The notes under the pieces were generated by a model, which saw nothing but the letters and a program-made list of their open reading frames with translations, ran no database searches and was not told where the DNA came from. From positions 1 to 47,628 of the IMG/VR virus record IMGVR_UViG_3300036831_000023: a stretch of 47,628 nucleotides of DNA; one strand, given 5' to 3'. Both the position numbers and the translations under genes were made by a program. The DNA is from a virus. This document shows, in pieces, positions 1 through 7,063 of this stretch. Numbering within the stretch: position 1 is the first letter of the stretch; each line of letters starts with the position of its first letter.

Positions 1-182
1 GCCTCCCCGATGATCATTATCCTACTCTTAGGATCGCCGCTCCCCATGACACAGGCACGCTCCGTACTCTCATGTAGCGAGCACAGCGTACAGTCGTGGT
101 CAGCGAGCTTATCTAGTTTACTTTTATATCCCATCGACTACCGTACAAACAGGGATTCCACGAAGACCTGCCTCCTGCATTG
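1..182. repeat. Terminal repeat, left copy (contains 5' end of polymerase gene)
   Basis: Bases 1-182 match 47447-47628 with a single difference (G at 55, A at 47501). The copy contains the first 134 bases of the polymerase gene (reading leftward from an ATG at 134) and the last codons of the SLOG gene. The most economical explanation is a circular or circularly permuted genome whose assembly ends overlap. A true short direct terminal repeat is less likely because the ends fall inside a coding sequence of a continuous operon. The single mismatch changes polymerase residue 27 from Val (right copy) to Ala (left copy). Confidence 0.95.
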
Positions 183-474
183 TGTGTCTCGTCCCTTTAG
201 ACTTACCGTCCCAGAACGCTATCACCAACTCGGGTTCAAGATCGAGCATAGCAATGTTACGCTTGAATCCCGCTGCTTTACCCCACTTCGTCCAGTCCGC
301 CGGCATCTCAGTAACAACGAAGCCAAGACCCATAGCCACTCGCCCTGCGAGGGTGTCAGCACCTTGCGCTCCGCCATGCACTATCTCTCGAGGGTGGCGG
401 ATCTCTTTGAGTACGCGGTAGATTTTTTCTTCGTTAGTCCACGACCTCGATCCGCAGATAACAATCTTCCTCAT
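124..474 (-). CDS. SLOG-domain protein (DprA/YspA-like, DUF2493 type)
   Basis: 116 residues from an ATG at 474 that overlaps the TGA of the upstream deaminase gene (ATGA) and has AAGGAT just upstream. The protein opens with ICGSRSW, has HGGAQGADTLAG in the middle and ADWTKWGKAAGFKRN followed by VIAFWDGKSKGTRHT. These are the signatures of SLOG (Rossmann-like) proteins that bind nucleotides or nucleotide-derived ligands. The family is common in phages and next to defence or nucleotide genes; its exact substrate is usually unknown. Its last 11 bases overlap the start of the polymerase gene across the genome junction, so it is co-translated with deaminase and polymerase, which suggests a role in nucleotide sensing or processing. 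That role is inferred from context. Confidence 0.85.
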   Translation of the reverse strand: MRKIVICGSRSWTNEEKIYRVLKEIRHPREIVHGGAQGADTLAGRVAMGLGFVVTEMPADWTKWGKAAGFKRNIAMLDLEPELVIAFWDGKSKGTRHTMQEAGLRGIPVCTVVDGI

Positions 475-1013
475 ATCCTTAGGCACTCGATGCCCGCCTT
501 TCTCAGGATCTCCTCACCACTGTGGTCACGGTACTGCTCGAGGTAATACACGCGCCGCACGCCTGAAGCGATTAGGAGTCGCGCGCACACTTCGCACGGG
601 CTAACTGTCACGAACAGCTCGCAACCGTCTGTAGAGATCCCCTGACGCGCTGCAAACGCAAGGGCATTCGCTTCTGCGTGCGTTGCGTTGCGACACCCTC
701 TTATTCTAGAGGCCGATTCCTGACGGGGATCATCGCCAAAGTGGCGAGGTGGTAAAGATATCATCTCACCATGCCATCCATGGTCGTTCTCATCGCAGTG
801 GGGTGCTCCTGGCGGCGCGCCGTTGAAACCCCACGAGATGCAGCGCCCATCGCGTACGAGGACTGCACCCACGCGCTTGCGGTCGCAGGTACCGAGCGAA
901 GCGATGGACTCAGCTACGTCCATAAAGACGTGGTCTTTGAGTGCTTCCCGTGCTGGGTTACCACCGCCTTTGGCGGGGTAGGGTAGAATACCTGTTTCTG
1001 ATCTACACATCAT
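471..1013 (-). CDS. Deoxycytidylate (dCMP) deaminase
   Basis: 180 residues. The zinc-site motifs of the cytidine/deoxycytidylate deaminase family are present: HAEANALAFAA (His, and Glu as proton shuttle) and SPCEVCARLL (two Cys ligands), preceded by VGAVLVRDGRCISWGFNGAPPGAPHC, split here as VGAVLVRDGR and WGFNGAPPGAPHC. The family converts dCMP to dUMP, the substrate for thymidylate synthase-type enzymes, two of which lie just upstream in the same operon. An AGGAGG lies 1 base before the first ATG and 4 bases before the next ATG (1010), so 1010 may be the better start. The gene is 5 bases from the upstream thymidylate-synthase-like gene and overlaps the SLOG gene. Cytosolic enzyme; function is well supported by motifs. 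Confidence 0.93.
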   Translation of the reverse strand: MMCRSETGILPYPAKGGGNPAREALKDHVFMDVAESIASLGTCDRKRVGAVLVRDGRCISWGFNGAPPGAPHCDENDHGWHGEMISLPPRHFGDDPRQESASRIRGCRNATHAEANALAFAARQGISTDGCELFVTVSPCEVCARLLIASGVRRVYYLEQYRDHSGEEILRKAGIECLRI

Positions 1014-1018
1014 GCCTC

Positions 1019-1855
1019 CTAGAGAAGGTGAATATCGCCCTTGTGGACGTGGAACGAGTGCGCTGCGAAGTGGAGATAGCCTGGCTTGGCTTCAATCCAT
1101 GTGGGATGGGGAGAAATCATATCGTCTCCCATTGCGGTGACGGGGATTTCGTAGTCCTTCTTCAGTTCCGAGAGCACCCACTGTACAAGACGCACAGCAA
1201 GGTAGAGGTCATCGCGGAAGTGACGCACAGCATCACAACTCCGAATGTCATACCAGCAGTGCAGCTTATCGCTGCGAAGAAGAAAGTGATACCCAAGACT
1301 GCACGGAATACGTCCGCCATGAATTGCACCTGTATCCTCCGGGAAGAAGATGGGGAAGTATGCTTGACGCGTGTAAGGCTCTTTGCGTAGTAAACCGATC
1401 ACGTCATCGAGGTCACCTATCGGGTAGCGAATGCCCTGTCCAGGTGGAACTGGCTTAAACAGCCAACGATCACCTGCCTGCTTCGGCCAGAAGCGCTCTT
1501 GGTAAGTGTGAGAGAAGATCATAAACTCATCGTCGTGATCAAACGCTTGTTCTTGACCACTCCACCACGGCCACTTCTTGTACTGTTCGCCGGGGTTAGA
1601 TGGCACTCGCGACACTCGTTCTTGGAAGTGATCTTCCGCCCAGGGTAAGTTTGGTCCGATGGTGTCTTGTGCGTGTTGCTTCGAGCCAGGCATACGTACT
1701 GAGAACTGAAGTCCTATCAACTCCTTGGTAACGAGGTCAGGCTTACCTGCCGTCGAAACACCTTGCCAGTGGCCGGTATCGGTATCTATTCCATACTGCT
1801 TGAGCAATTCGATGGATCGTTTGATAGCTGAAGGGAAGTCAACGTAATTAGTCAC
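1019..1855 (-). CDS. Thymidylate synthase-superfamily enzyme 1 (Asp at the Asn177 position)
   Basis: 278 residues from a GTG at 1855 overlapping the previous stop. The C-terminal half follows the ThyA order: YPIGDLDDVIGLLRKEPYTRQ (split: YPIGDLDDV, PYTRQAYFPIFFPEDT), then IPCSLGYHF with the likely nucleophile Cys185, then IRSCDAV with Arg205, Ser206 and Asp208, matching RSCD of ThyA. Eight residues after Asp208, where ThyA has the dUMP-selecting Asn177, this protein has Asp216. Asp at this site is known from T4 dCMP hydroxymethylase. AHSF near 265-268 aligns with the His207-x-Tyr209 region, with Tyr replaced by Phe. The enzyme probably transfers a methylene or hydroxymethyl group to C5 of a pyrimidine nucleotide using folate. 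Whether it acts on dUMP or dCMP cannot be settled here. The N-terminal 120 residues are less recognisable. Confidence 0.8.
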   Translation of the reverse strand: MTNYVDFPSAIKRSIELLKQYGIDTDTGHWQGVSTAGKPDLVTKELIGLQFSVRMPGSKQHAQDTIGPNLPWAEDHFQERVSRVPSNPGEQYKKWPWWSGQEQAFDHDDEFMIFSHTYQERFWPKQAGDRWLFKPVPPGQGIRYPIGDLDDVIGLLRKEPYTRQAYFPIFFPEDTGAIHGGRIPCSLGYHFLLRSDKLHCWYDIRSCDAVRHFRDDLYLAVRLVQWVLSELKKDYEIPVTAMGDDMISPHPTWIEAKPGYLHFAAHSFHVHKGDIHLL

Positions 1856-2261
1856 TCGGCATCAACTCCTTCTTACCAATCTCCTGCCAGAGCTCTGCCT
1901 CATCTACTCTCACTCGCGCACCGGGACGATTATCACCCTCTAGATATCGCGCTCGAGCTTGCTCCTCAAGCGGACGAAGCACATGACCCTCGGGGAAGAT
2001 CCAGAGGCCTTGCTCCCATGGATGAGTAACCTTCGCGGGACCTCCTATCATATCGGTAAGGCTGACGCGTGACAATTCCTCTTCCGCACGTTCGGTGGCG
2101 GGATAGGGCTTTACACCGTATCCACAGTCGGTGAACAAGCCGTCCATGTAGCCATCGAGTTGACGCACTATCTTTGCAACTGCTAGGCGAGCGTCACCCT
2201 CTGTGGGACCTACCACTCGTCCTACGACGGTGAACTCGAAGTCAGGCACCGCGAGCCTCAT
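1848..2261 (-). CDS. Conserved hypothetical protein of the nucleotide operon
   Basis: 137 residues, not recognised. The start ATG at 2261 sits inside the end of the preceding small gene, and its stop overlaps the start of the thymidylate-synthase-like gene, so translation is coupled on both sides. The N-terminus (VPDFEFTVVGRVVGPTEGDA) looks like a beta strand rich domain followed by an amphipathic helix (ARLAVAKIVRQL). There is no signal peptide or membrane segment. Its fixed place directly before a nucleotide-modifying enzyme suggests an accessory role, but nothing in the sequence proves it. Confidence 0.7.
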   Translation of the reverse strand: MRLAVPDFEFTVVGRVVGPTEGDARLAVAKIVRQLDGYMDGLFTDCGYGVKPYPATERAEEELSRVSLTDMIGGPAKVTHPWEQGLWIFPEGHVLRPLEEQARARYLEGDNRPGARVRVDEAELWQEIGKKELMPSD

Positions 2262-2412
2262 TCAGCGCTTGCTCTGTGGCGCGGCGAATCTCCTGCTCCG
2301 AGCAGCCGACGTTTACCGCCATCCGCACCATCGTTTTGATTTGCAGCAGCGAGATCTCTCGTTTCGACTCCTGCGTTTCTTGCCTAGTGTGTTCCTTCAA
2401 CTCCTTTACCAT
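2242..2412 (-). CDS. Small helical protein, first gene after an internal promoter
   Basis: 56 residues (MVKELKEHTRQETQ...), start ATG at 2412 with GGAGGAG 3 bases upstream. Almost wholly helical and charged, ending ATEQALNEARGA. It is the first gene after the promoter at 2445-2474 and its last 20 bases overlap the next gene. Not recognised; possibly a small regulator or an unstructured adaptor. Real-gene status rests on the strong ribosome site and the tight overlap. Confidence 0.65.
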   Translation of the reverse strand: MVKELKEHTRQETQESKREISLLQIKTMVRMAVNVGCSEQEIRRATEQALNEARGA

Positions 2413-2444
2413 CACTCCTCCTTCGCGTGATCGCGTACACTACG

Positions 2445-2474
2445 ATTGTATCACACGGGGAACTGCCATGTCAT
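2445..2474 (-). promoter_or_regulatory. sigma70-like promoter, leftward, with extended -10
   Basis: On the minus strand ATGACA (2469-2474), an 18-base spacer, then TACAAT (2445-2450) preceded by TGA, giving an extended -10 (TGATACAAT). It overlaps the stop of the upstream gene and would transcribe the 2412-to-left part of the operon: thymidylate-synthase-like protein 1, dCMP deaminase, SLOG protein and polymerase. Confidence 0.6.
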
Positions 2475-3307
2475 CTCTGCAACGGCGCCAGGGTCAGCTG
2501 ATCGACCGTCACTGTGGGGAGGAAACGCTCTTCTACGTATTCCCCATATCTACGACGAATCCGACGGAGCGGTCCATATTTCTGTGCCTCCAGCGGAACC
2601 TGATTGTCATAGTCTCTGACAATCTGGTCCCACCAACGTCCCACCAACTTGATCGTTGGAAACTTATCCCGCAGAGGAAGGTTCTCCAGGTCTCTGATGT
2701 AGTCGGTTCGGTAAAGGAACGGGAGAGATTTAAACCCATGGAACTGAAGCGCGTCGATGTGCCATCGGAATTGGAATTGTTCGACTGGTACCTCGATACG
2801 CTCCCCAATCTCGCGAGCCAAGACGTGGGCGAGGGCCAGATCCAAGCCACCGATGTAGGCGATATAACTAACCCGAGAGTGCATAGCGATTGTAGGACCA
2901 TCAGACTCACCAGTCCATTTCTTTAGTCCGCGGAAAGTGAAACCCAACATGCAGTTTCCCCATCGGTGTCGCTTAGCTCGACGTGGGACAACAGCGCAAG
3001 GCATCTGCGTAACGACCCCGCGCTTCCCTTCCCCAAGACCAATATCTGCCGCCCGGTCGATGAAACTTGTGGTGTCCTCGAGATCCAGGTAATCCCGCAC
3101 AAGCCTTGTCCATCTCTGCTTGTTAAGCCACAGATCCCGTCCAAGGTCAATGTCAAAGTCCATCGAGTCGGCCATGAGGAGATTGTCGTAAGCGATGGTA
3201 TCAATCGACGCCACGAAGTCAAGTCCGCCGTTGTCAAGTGTTCCACGCCACATCCTCCTCGTCGTCTTTCTCCACAAGTCAGAGAGGGTCGGGTAGTTAA
3301 CTAACAT
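2471..3307 (-). CDS. Thymidylate synthase-superfamily protein 2 (divergent)
   Basis: 278 residues from the ATG at 3307, which overlaps the end of the MazG gene. I place it in the ThyA superfamily from the order of three blocks: RWGNCMLGFTFRG (Cys119 as possible nucleophile), MHSRVSYIAYIGGLDLALA (Arg145 aligned with ThyA Arg166; the Ser-Cys-Asp that follows is Val-Ser-Tyr here; Asp156 falls exactly at the Asn177 position), and FRWHIDALQFHG (His183 aligned with His207, Tyr209 replaced by Asp). It is clearly distinct from thymidylate-synthase-like protein 1. It may be a second pyrimidine C5-modifying enzyme or a substrate-binding partner without full activity. An upstream in-frame extension to 3397 exists but overlaps the MazG gene and lacks a ribosome site. 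Confidence 0.6.
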   Translation of the reverse strand: MLVNYPTLSDLWRKTTRRMWRGTLDNGGLDFVASIDTIAYDNLLMADSMDFDIDLGRDLWLNKQRWTRLVRDYLDLEDTTSFIDRAADIGLGEGKRGVVTQMPCAVVPRRAKRHRWGNCMLGFTFRGLKKWTGESDGPTIAMHSRVSYIAYIGGLDLALAHVLAREIGERIEVPVEQFQFRWHIDALQFHGFKSLPFLYRTDYIRDLENLPLRDKFPTIKLVGRWWDQIVRDYDNQVPLEAQKYGPLRRIRRRYGEYVEERFLPTVTVDQLTLAPLQR

Positions 3308-3629
3308 GCTCACCGCCGTGAGCCGGGTCGCCCACCCAATCGCGAGCACGAACACGCTCCCAAGTATCCGACACGAGCTGTCCGTAGTCGGTGTCAAGAT
3401 GGGTGCAGACGCCAGCGAGGAAGATCACGCAGTCGGCTACTGCGTCAAGCATCTCTGCTTTATGCATCTCTTGGTCGCCACGGATCCCCTGCTTGCGCTT
3501 GAGGAAGTGGTGAGCGAGTTCTCCGATCTCTTCGACGGCTCCGAAGATCGAGTCTTCGATGACGTCTCCCGGAAAGTTAGTCGCTACCCACTGATTTCTC
3601 TGAGCTTGCATCATTGAGAGGTTAATCAC
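3297..3629 (-). CDS. MazG-like nucleoside triphosphate pyrophosphohydrolase
   Basis: 110 residues from a GTG at 3629 that overlaps the kinase stop (GTGA) with GAGGT upstream. The all-alpha NTP-PPase signature is visible as EEIGELAHHF followed by AEMLDAVADCVIFLAG, the EExxE and ExxD metal-binding pattern of the MazG/dUTPase-2 superfamily. Such enzymes hydrolyse (d)NTPs to monophosphates and pyrophosphate, removing unwanted bases from the pool or producing dNMP substrates. Located between a deoxynucleotide kinase and the second thymidylate-synthase-like gene, it most likely acts on pyrimidine nucleotide pools. Confidence 0.85.
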   Translation of the reverse strand: MINLSMMQAQRNQWVATNFPGDVIEDSIFGAVEEIGELAHHFLKRKQGIRGDQEMHKAEMLDAVADCVIFLAGVCTHLDTDYGQLVSDTWERVRARDWVGDPAHGGEHVS

Positions 3630-4180
3630 TTTGACCTCGCTTTCAGTGCCTGATCTACCCAAGAGATGACGTTCTCTATTGGCTGTTCGGTGTAGTCATA
3701 GTGGATGACATCCTCGAACGCCATGTTCTGCCACATAGCGTAGAATGCCCAGTACATGAAGTTGACCTTCTCGAGGTGTTTGTACTCGAGACCTTTCAGA
3801 GAAGCTCGACCGTCCTGGATTACATTGCTGTATTGCACATCCATCGACGGCATACAGAAGACTATCAATGGACCCTCGCCCCACAGGTCGTGAATGCCTC
3901 GCCAGAGATTCAACTCCGGTACGAGGAGATCACGCTTGATCTGCGCCATTTGGTAGATCGGTTCGGAGATCCAGAAACAACGGTCGTATACACCCCGTGC
4001 CTTGTACCCGCGTGACCCCCTCCATTGCTCCACCCACCACTGTGGGAGCTCTGAACTTGGACCAGACTCAGAGCTTAACAGCTGCTCCGACGGCCGACGA
4101 TAGTCAAGACCGAGCTCCTCGCATATCGCCTTCGCCAACGTCGTCTTGCCCCCACCGTCGGGGCCCTCGAGGATGATCAC
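3626..4180 (-). CDS. P-loop deoxynucleoside-monophosphate kinase-like protein
   Basis: 184 residues from a GTG at 4180 overlapping the previous TGA. N-terminal Walker A GPDGGGKTT (residues 6-14), then a kinase-like core with DRCFWISEPIYQ (a DR motif typical of the thymidylate and deoxynucleoside kinase families) and GPLIVFCMPS as a core beta strand. Length fits phage dNMP kinases. In this operon it could phosphorylate dTMP or a modified pyrimidine monophosphate made by the neighbouring enzymes. An alternative is a kinase acting on hydroxymethyl bases, as known in hypermodified phages. Substrate is inference. Confidence 0.8.
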   Translation of the reverse strand: MIILEGPDGGGKTTLAKAICEELGLDYRRPSEQLLSSESGPSSELPQWWVEQWRGSRGYKARGVYDRCFWISEPIYQMAQIKRDLLVPELNLWRGIHDLWGEGPLIVFCMPSMDVQYSNVIQDGRASLKGLEYKHLEKVNFMYWAFYAMWQNMAFEDVIHYDYTEQPIENVISWVDQALKARSK

Positions 4181-4413
4181 CAGAGGATCTTTCGTGCAAC
4201 AGCAGCAACAACGCCACGACTCGCAAGGTCATCGTCGGTTGGTGGGATATAGACTGCATCAATCACTCGCCATCGAGTGTTGTGCCAAACACCGAAGATT
4301 GTCTTAAAGACTTCGTGCGCGCGAAGTGAGGCATCTGTCCAATGCCCCTGCACCTTCACCTCGCACACATTCCCGTGGTACCTCACCGATAGTACTACTG
4401 GTTCAGGTGTCAC
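4177..4413 (-). CDS. Small conserved hypothetical protein
   Basis: 78 residues from a GTG at 4413, 4 bases after AGGAGGT; the ribosome site lies inside the end of the helicase gene. The N-terminal half (VVLSVRYHGNVCEVKVQGHW) predicts beta strands, the rest is mixed and ends at the kinase start. Not recognised. Tight overlap on both sides shows it belongs to the operon. Confidence 0.65.
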   Translation of the reverse strand: MTPEPVVLSVRYHGNVCEVKVQGHWTDASLRAHEVFKTIFGVWHNTRWRVIDAVYIPPTDDDLASRGVVAAVARKILW

Positions 4414-5845
4414 TGTAACCTCCTGTTAGATACCGTCGTGGATCCCGCATCATAGTTCGGTGTACATCCTCCTTACCTCGGAGAGACGTGAGGACTGATA
4501 CGTCCACACTTCCTCGTGCAACCAGCGCCGATACCCTGACGGGCCGCTTCTGATTAGGACCTCTAACGCGGTTAAGAAATTGCCAGAAGTCCACCCACCC
4601 GTCCGGGAGCGAGTAAAAGACCACCTCCGCGGCTCTCGATAGCTCGATGCTTCGACTGCCAGCTTGTACCTGGAAGACCATAGCGGACGGCTGCGAGGCT
4701 TTCTGAAAGGCCCTGATCGCCGCAGATCTATCATCGTGCGGGGTACTTCCTGATATGACAGCAGTATCAAAACCCAGTTCTGTCGTAACCAGCCCGCAGG
4801 CGCGTACCTCCGGTAGAAAACGTGCACCCACCACGACGCACTCGCCTTGGGAATGGAGCATTCGTAGCCAATCTCGAAGCTTCTCCACCTTCGCGCGATG
4901 GATCTGCTTACCTGAGGTGGTGAATCCTCCGGTAATCTGCAGTAGGCGTAGACGCTTAACCCCCTGATTCTTCGCTGTAAGAACTTCTCCGCCCAACTCG
5001 ACAGCGAACTCCTCAGCCATCTCAGCATAGATGGACCTCACCCTCTGTGGCAGTTGTACGTGGAGTGGCTCGAACCACAGCTTGCCCTCTAGCCCGGCCT
5101 GTTCAGCGGTGCATGTGGTGCTGTTGTCGTGAATGGTTCGTTGGAGACGTGAGAGATTGCGGTACTTGATGATGGTGTACTTGCGGGCACCCTGTCCGTA
5201 AACACAGTACTCCTCATCAAAGTCGCTAGCACTCGTACCAAGAAGACTCTCATCCATGATGCGGTACTGGGCAAAAAGATCGCGCCACCCCTTGGGGTTT
5301 GGTGTACCGCTGAGAAGTAGAGCGTACGGCCTCTGGTCAGTACTTCTTTGTCGTAGGCGACGGACCATCCGCCAGGCATCCTGGGCTCCACGACCACCGG
5401 GCCGCTTGTACTCGTGACTCTCGTCAAGAATGATCGCATCGGGTCTCCACTCCTCTAGCTCCTTCTGCTTCGGTCGGTGTAGTTTACCCCGTTTGTCGCG
5501 TGTAGCGCGAAACGTTTCTTCTCGCCCTGCGAGGAAGAACTGCACAGGCTTGATAAGCGGGTCAAGTTTGTGCCCCGACCACTCCTCAGTGTAGGTCTCA
5601 GCTTCGTAGTAGTATGGGAAGTGTTGTTCGATCTGCCCTTGCCAGACGTCTAGAGCAATTCTGGGAGCCAGGATCAGTACGCGTGATACTTCACCCTTCA
5701 GTGCAAGAATGCCTACGTAATCCAGTGCAGCCTTGCTCTTGCCCAGGCGGGGCTCGAAGAAGATTGCGTGGTTACGTTGCCGAACAGCGTTGAGTGTTGC
5801 TTGCGCTTGGTGCTTGAAGGGTTTGGTCCGAGGCTTGTAGTGCAA
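4403..5845 (-). CDS. SNF2/DEAD-type superfamily 2 helicase
   Basis: 480 residues from a TTG at 5845 with AAGG 6-7 bases upstream. Motif I is EPRLGKSKAA (31-40), motif II DESHEY (141-146), motif III LLLSGTPNPKGW (177-188) followed by RIMDESLLG, as in phage SNF2-like helicases. The second RecA-like domain holds VVVGARFLPEV and later EVVFYSLPDGWVDFWQFLNRVRG, the motif V-VI region. These ATPases translocate on double-stranded DNA and help replication, recombination or removal of bound proteins. It precedes the kinase and nucleotide genes and has no nuclease domain. Function family is secure; precise role is not. Confidence 0.88.
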   Translation of the reverse strand: MHYKPRTKPFKHQAQATLNAVRQRNHAIFFEPRLGKSKAALDYVGILALKGEVSRVLILAPRIALDVWQGQIEQHFPYYYEAETYTEEWSGHKLDPLIKPVQFFLAGREETFRATRDKRGKLHRPKQKELEEWRPDAIILDESHEYKRPGGRGAQDAWRMVRRLRQRSTDQRPYALLLSGTPNPKGWRDLFAQYRIMDESLLGTSASDFDEEYCVYGQGARKYTIIKYRNLSRLQRTIHDNSTTCTAEQAGLEGKLWFEPLHVQLPQRVRSIYAEMAEEFAVELGGEVLTAKNQGVKRLRLLQITGGFTTSGKQIHRAKVEKLRDWLRMLHSQGECVVVGARFLPEVRACGLVTTELGFDTAVISGSTPHDDRSAAIRAFQKASQPSAMVFQVQAGSRSIELSRAAEVVFYSLPDGWVDFWQFLNRVRGPNQKRPVRVSALVARGSVDVSVLTSLRGKEDVHRTMMRDPRRYLTGGYSDT

Positions 5846-5872
5846 GTAGTGCCTTTCTCGCAGTAGGTGCGG

Positions 5873-6106
5873 TTATCTCGCCGCTTGCGGCGGCGCTTGC
5901 GGCGGCGCTTGATGCTGACGTCCATCATCGCGAGCGCCCTTCTTGGCCGCGTCGCCCCAGGCGTCAGCGGCGTAGGCGTAGTCCGGCTCGATGTGCTCCG
6001 GCACATGGCCGTGTTCCGCGCAGCGGTTCTGGAACGCAACGCCGTAGCCTGGGACGGCCTCGTTCTCGCAGCCCACCACGACGCACCGAATCGCGCCCTC
6101 AGACAC
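5873..6106 (-). CDS. Small Cys/His protein of the G+C-rich block
   Basis: 77 residues from a GTG at 6106 overlapping the upstream stop. IRCVVVGCENEAVPGYGVAFQNRCAEHGH has the C-x6-C...C-x2-H spacing of a small zinc-binding fold (split: RCVVVGCENEA, NRCAEHGH). The tail is low complexity, QAPPQAPPQAAR, encoded by a 12-bp tandem repeat. Base composition is visibly richer in G+C than the genes on either side, suggesting later arrival. Function unknown. Confidence 0.65.
   Translation of the reverse strand: MSEGAIRCVVVGCENEAVPGYGVAFQNRCAEHGHVPEHIEPDYAYAADAWGDAAKKGARDDGRQHQAPPQAPPQAAR
5883..5911. repeat. 12-bp tandem repeat in the tail of a small gene
   Basis: The unit GCTTGCGGCGGC occurs at 5883-5894 and 5895-5906 with a third partial copy at 5907-5911. 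On the minus strand it encodes the QAPPQAPPQA tail of the Cys/His protein. Copy number could vary by slippage. Confidence 0.85.
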
Positions 6107-6404
6107 GGCGGTTCACCATCCCGACAAGTTCCTCCCACGCGTCCTTCTCCACCGCGACGTAGTTGAGGTCGATCGGATGCCGGAGACGATCGTTCGCCTC
6201 GTTGACGAGCGCGCGGATTCGCACGACGGCCTCTTGAAGGCCCGCGACGCCGGGATCGGTCGGATCGACTCCAAGAGCCTCCGCTGCCCGAAGATCGTCA
6301 CCGGCCTGCGGAAGCGGATGTCCCGCCGAACACCAAAGCTCGCCTGGTCGATCAAGCGGCCGATGGCAGATGTGGCACTCGATAGCGTCCGATTCGTTAG
6401 CCAT
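6099..6404 (-). CDS. Small protein with N-terminal zinc-binding motif
   Basis: 101 residues, ATG at 6404 overlapping the previous TAA. The start IECHICHRPLDRPGELWCSAGH carries C-x2-C...C-x3-H (split: ECHICHRPL, LWCSAGH), a probable zinc knuckle. The rest is helical (GLQEAVVRIRALVNEANDRL) and may dimerise. Part of the G+C-rich block. Not recognised as a named family. Confidence 0.65.
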   Translation of the reverse strand: MANESDAIECHICHRPLDRPGELWCSAGHPLPQAGDDLRAAEALGVDPTDPGVAGLQEAVVRIRALVNEANDRLRHPIDLNYVAVEKDAWEELVGMVNRRV

Positions 6405-6708
6405 TCCCCACCTCGTCGGCCCGGCGCAGCGCGGTCATGGCAAGCTCGGCCGGATACGTTCCGGCGTGCGACGGCTCGGCGTCGATGATCCACTGCAAGC
6501 CCCGCCGAAGATGGCCTTCTCGCTTGCGCAGCCGCTCAACTTCGTCGCAGAGCGCAAGCAAGTACTCCTCTGCTTCGAGGCCGCGTGTCTCAAGCGTTGA
6601 GACTCCAGGAGCGCCGGTCGCATTCCACCTGCGGCGGATTCCATCCACGTCAAGCACCGGAGCGCCCTTGGAATCGTCACGACTCTTTGTGTGCGTCATA
6701 TCGTTCAT
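6397..6708 (-). CDS. Small coiled-coil hypothetical protein of the G+C-rich block
   Basis: About 103 residues. Start uncertain: ATG at 6708, another ATG at 6699, or GTG at 6714; none has a strong ribosome site and all overlap the end of the preceding gene by 20 bases or more. The middle (LEAEEYLLALCDEVERLRKREGHLRR, seen as EEYLLALCDEVERLRKRE) is a predicted coiled coil. G+C-rich codons like the two following genes. Function unknown. Confidence 0.6.
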   Translation of the reverse strand: MNDMTHTKSRDDSKGAPVLDVDGIRRRWNATGAPGVSTLETRGLEAEEYLLALCDEVERLRKREGHLRRGLQWIIDAEPSHAGTYPAELAMTALRRADEVGNG

Positions 6709-6916
6709 CAACACCCACTCGAGAGCGTGACCCCTGCTTCTGCTCCTCGATCAGCGCCAGACGATAAGGCTCCATGATCAGATTGACTCCGTCGATCAAC
6801 TGCGTAAAGTATTCGGAGCTGTTGTTCTGACGCGCGATGATGAGACCGCGGAGAAAATGCTCCGCCTCATCGGGATCGTCGATGGTGATAAAGATCCTCT
6901 TCATCTTAAATGCCAT
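6677..6916 (-). CDS. Small hypothetical protein
   Basis: 79 residues, ATG at 6916 with AAGGAGGAG 5 bases upstream (inside the previous gene). Begins MAFKMKRIFITIDDPDEAEHF and reads as an alpha/beta mini-domain; no motif recognised. Base usage is like the main phage genes, so the G+C-rich block begins after it. Conserved-looking and well positioned, but no function can be given. Confidence 0.68.
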   Translation of the reverse strand: MAFKMKRIFITIDDPDEAEHFLRGLIIARQNNSSEYFTQLIDGVNLIMEPYRLALIEEQKQGSRSRVGVDERYDAHKES

Positions 6917-6917
6917 G

Positions 6918-7055
6918 TTACTCCTCCTTCTTGAAGTTGTTGGGGTCTACGATAGCGAAGTTACAGGTGTCGCAATCGAGGCCCATCTCTGAACGGTAGA
7001 GAATACCACCACACTCGGCGGGACAGATGTCGCCCTCTTGAGCAAACTCACCCAC
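6918..7055 (-). CDS. Tiny zinc-ribbon protein
   Basis: About 45 residues from a GTG at 7055 lying 8 bases after the preceding stop. CPAECGGILYRSEMGLDCDTC has two C-x3-C and C-x2-C knuckles (split: CPAECGG and DCDTCNF), the pattern of a zinc ribbon. A longer reading up to 7127 is open but would overlap the previous gene by more than 60 bases and is poor in composition. Probably a small nucleic-acid or protein binding factor; function unknown. Confidence 0.55.
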   Translation of the reverse strand: MGEFAQEGDICPAECGGILYRSEMGLDCDTCNFAIVDPNNFKKEE

Positions 7056-7063
7056 ACCTGTTC

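Noticed and set aside
10-546. Rightward 178-residue open frame at the left end
   Set aside because: Lies antisense to the SLOG and deaminase genes, composition is Ser/Arg/Leu-rich and no ribosome site is present.
4050-4080. Third possible copy of part of the 50-bp element (GGACCAGACTCAGAGC)
   Set aside because: Lies inside the kinase coding sequence and lacks the two other blocks, so chance or unrelated similarity is more likely.
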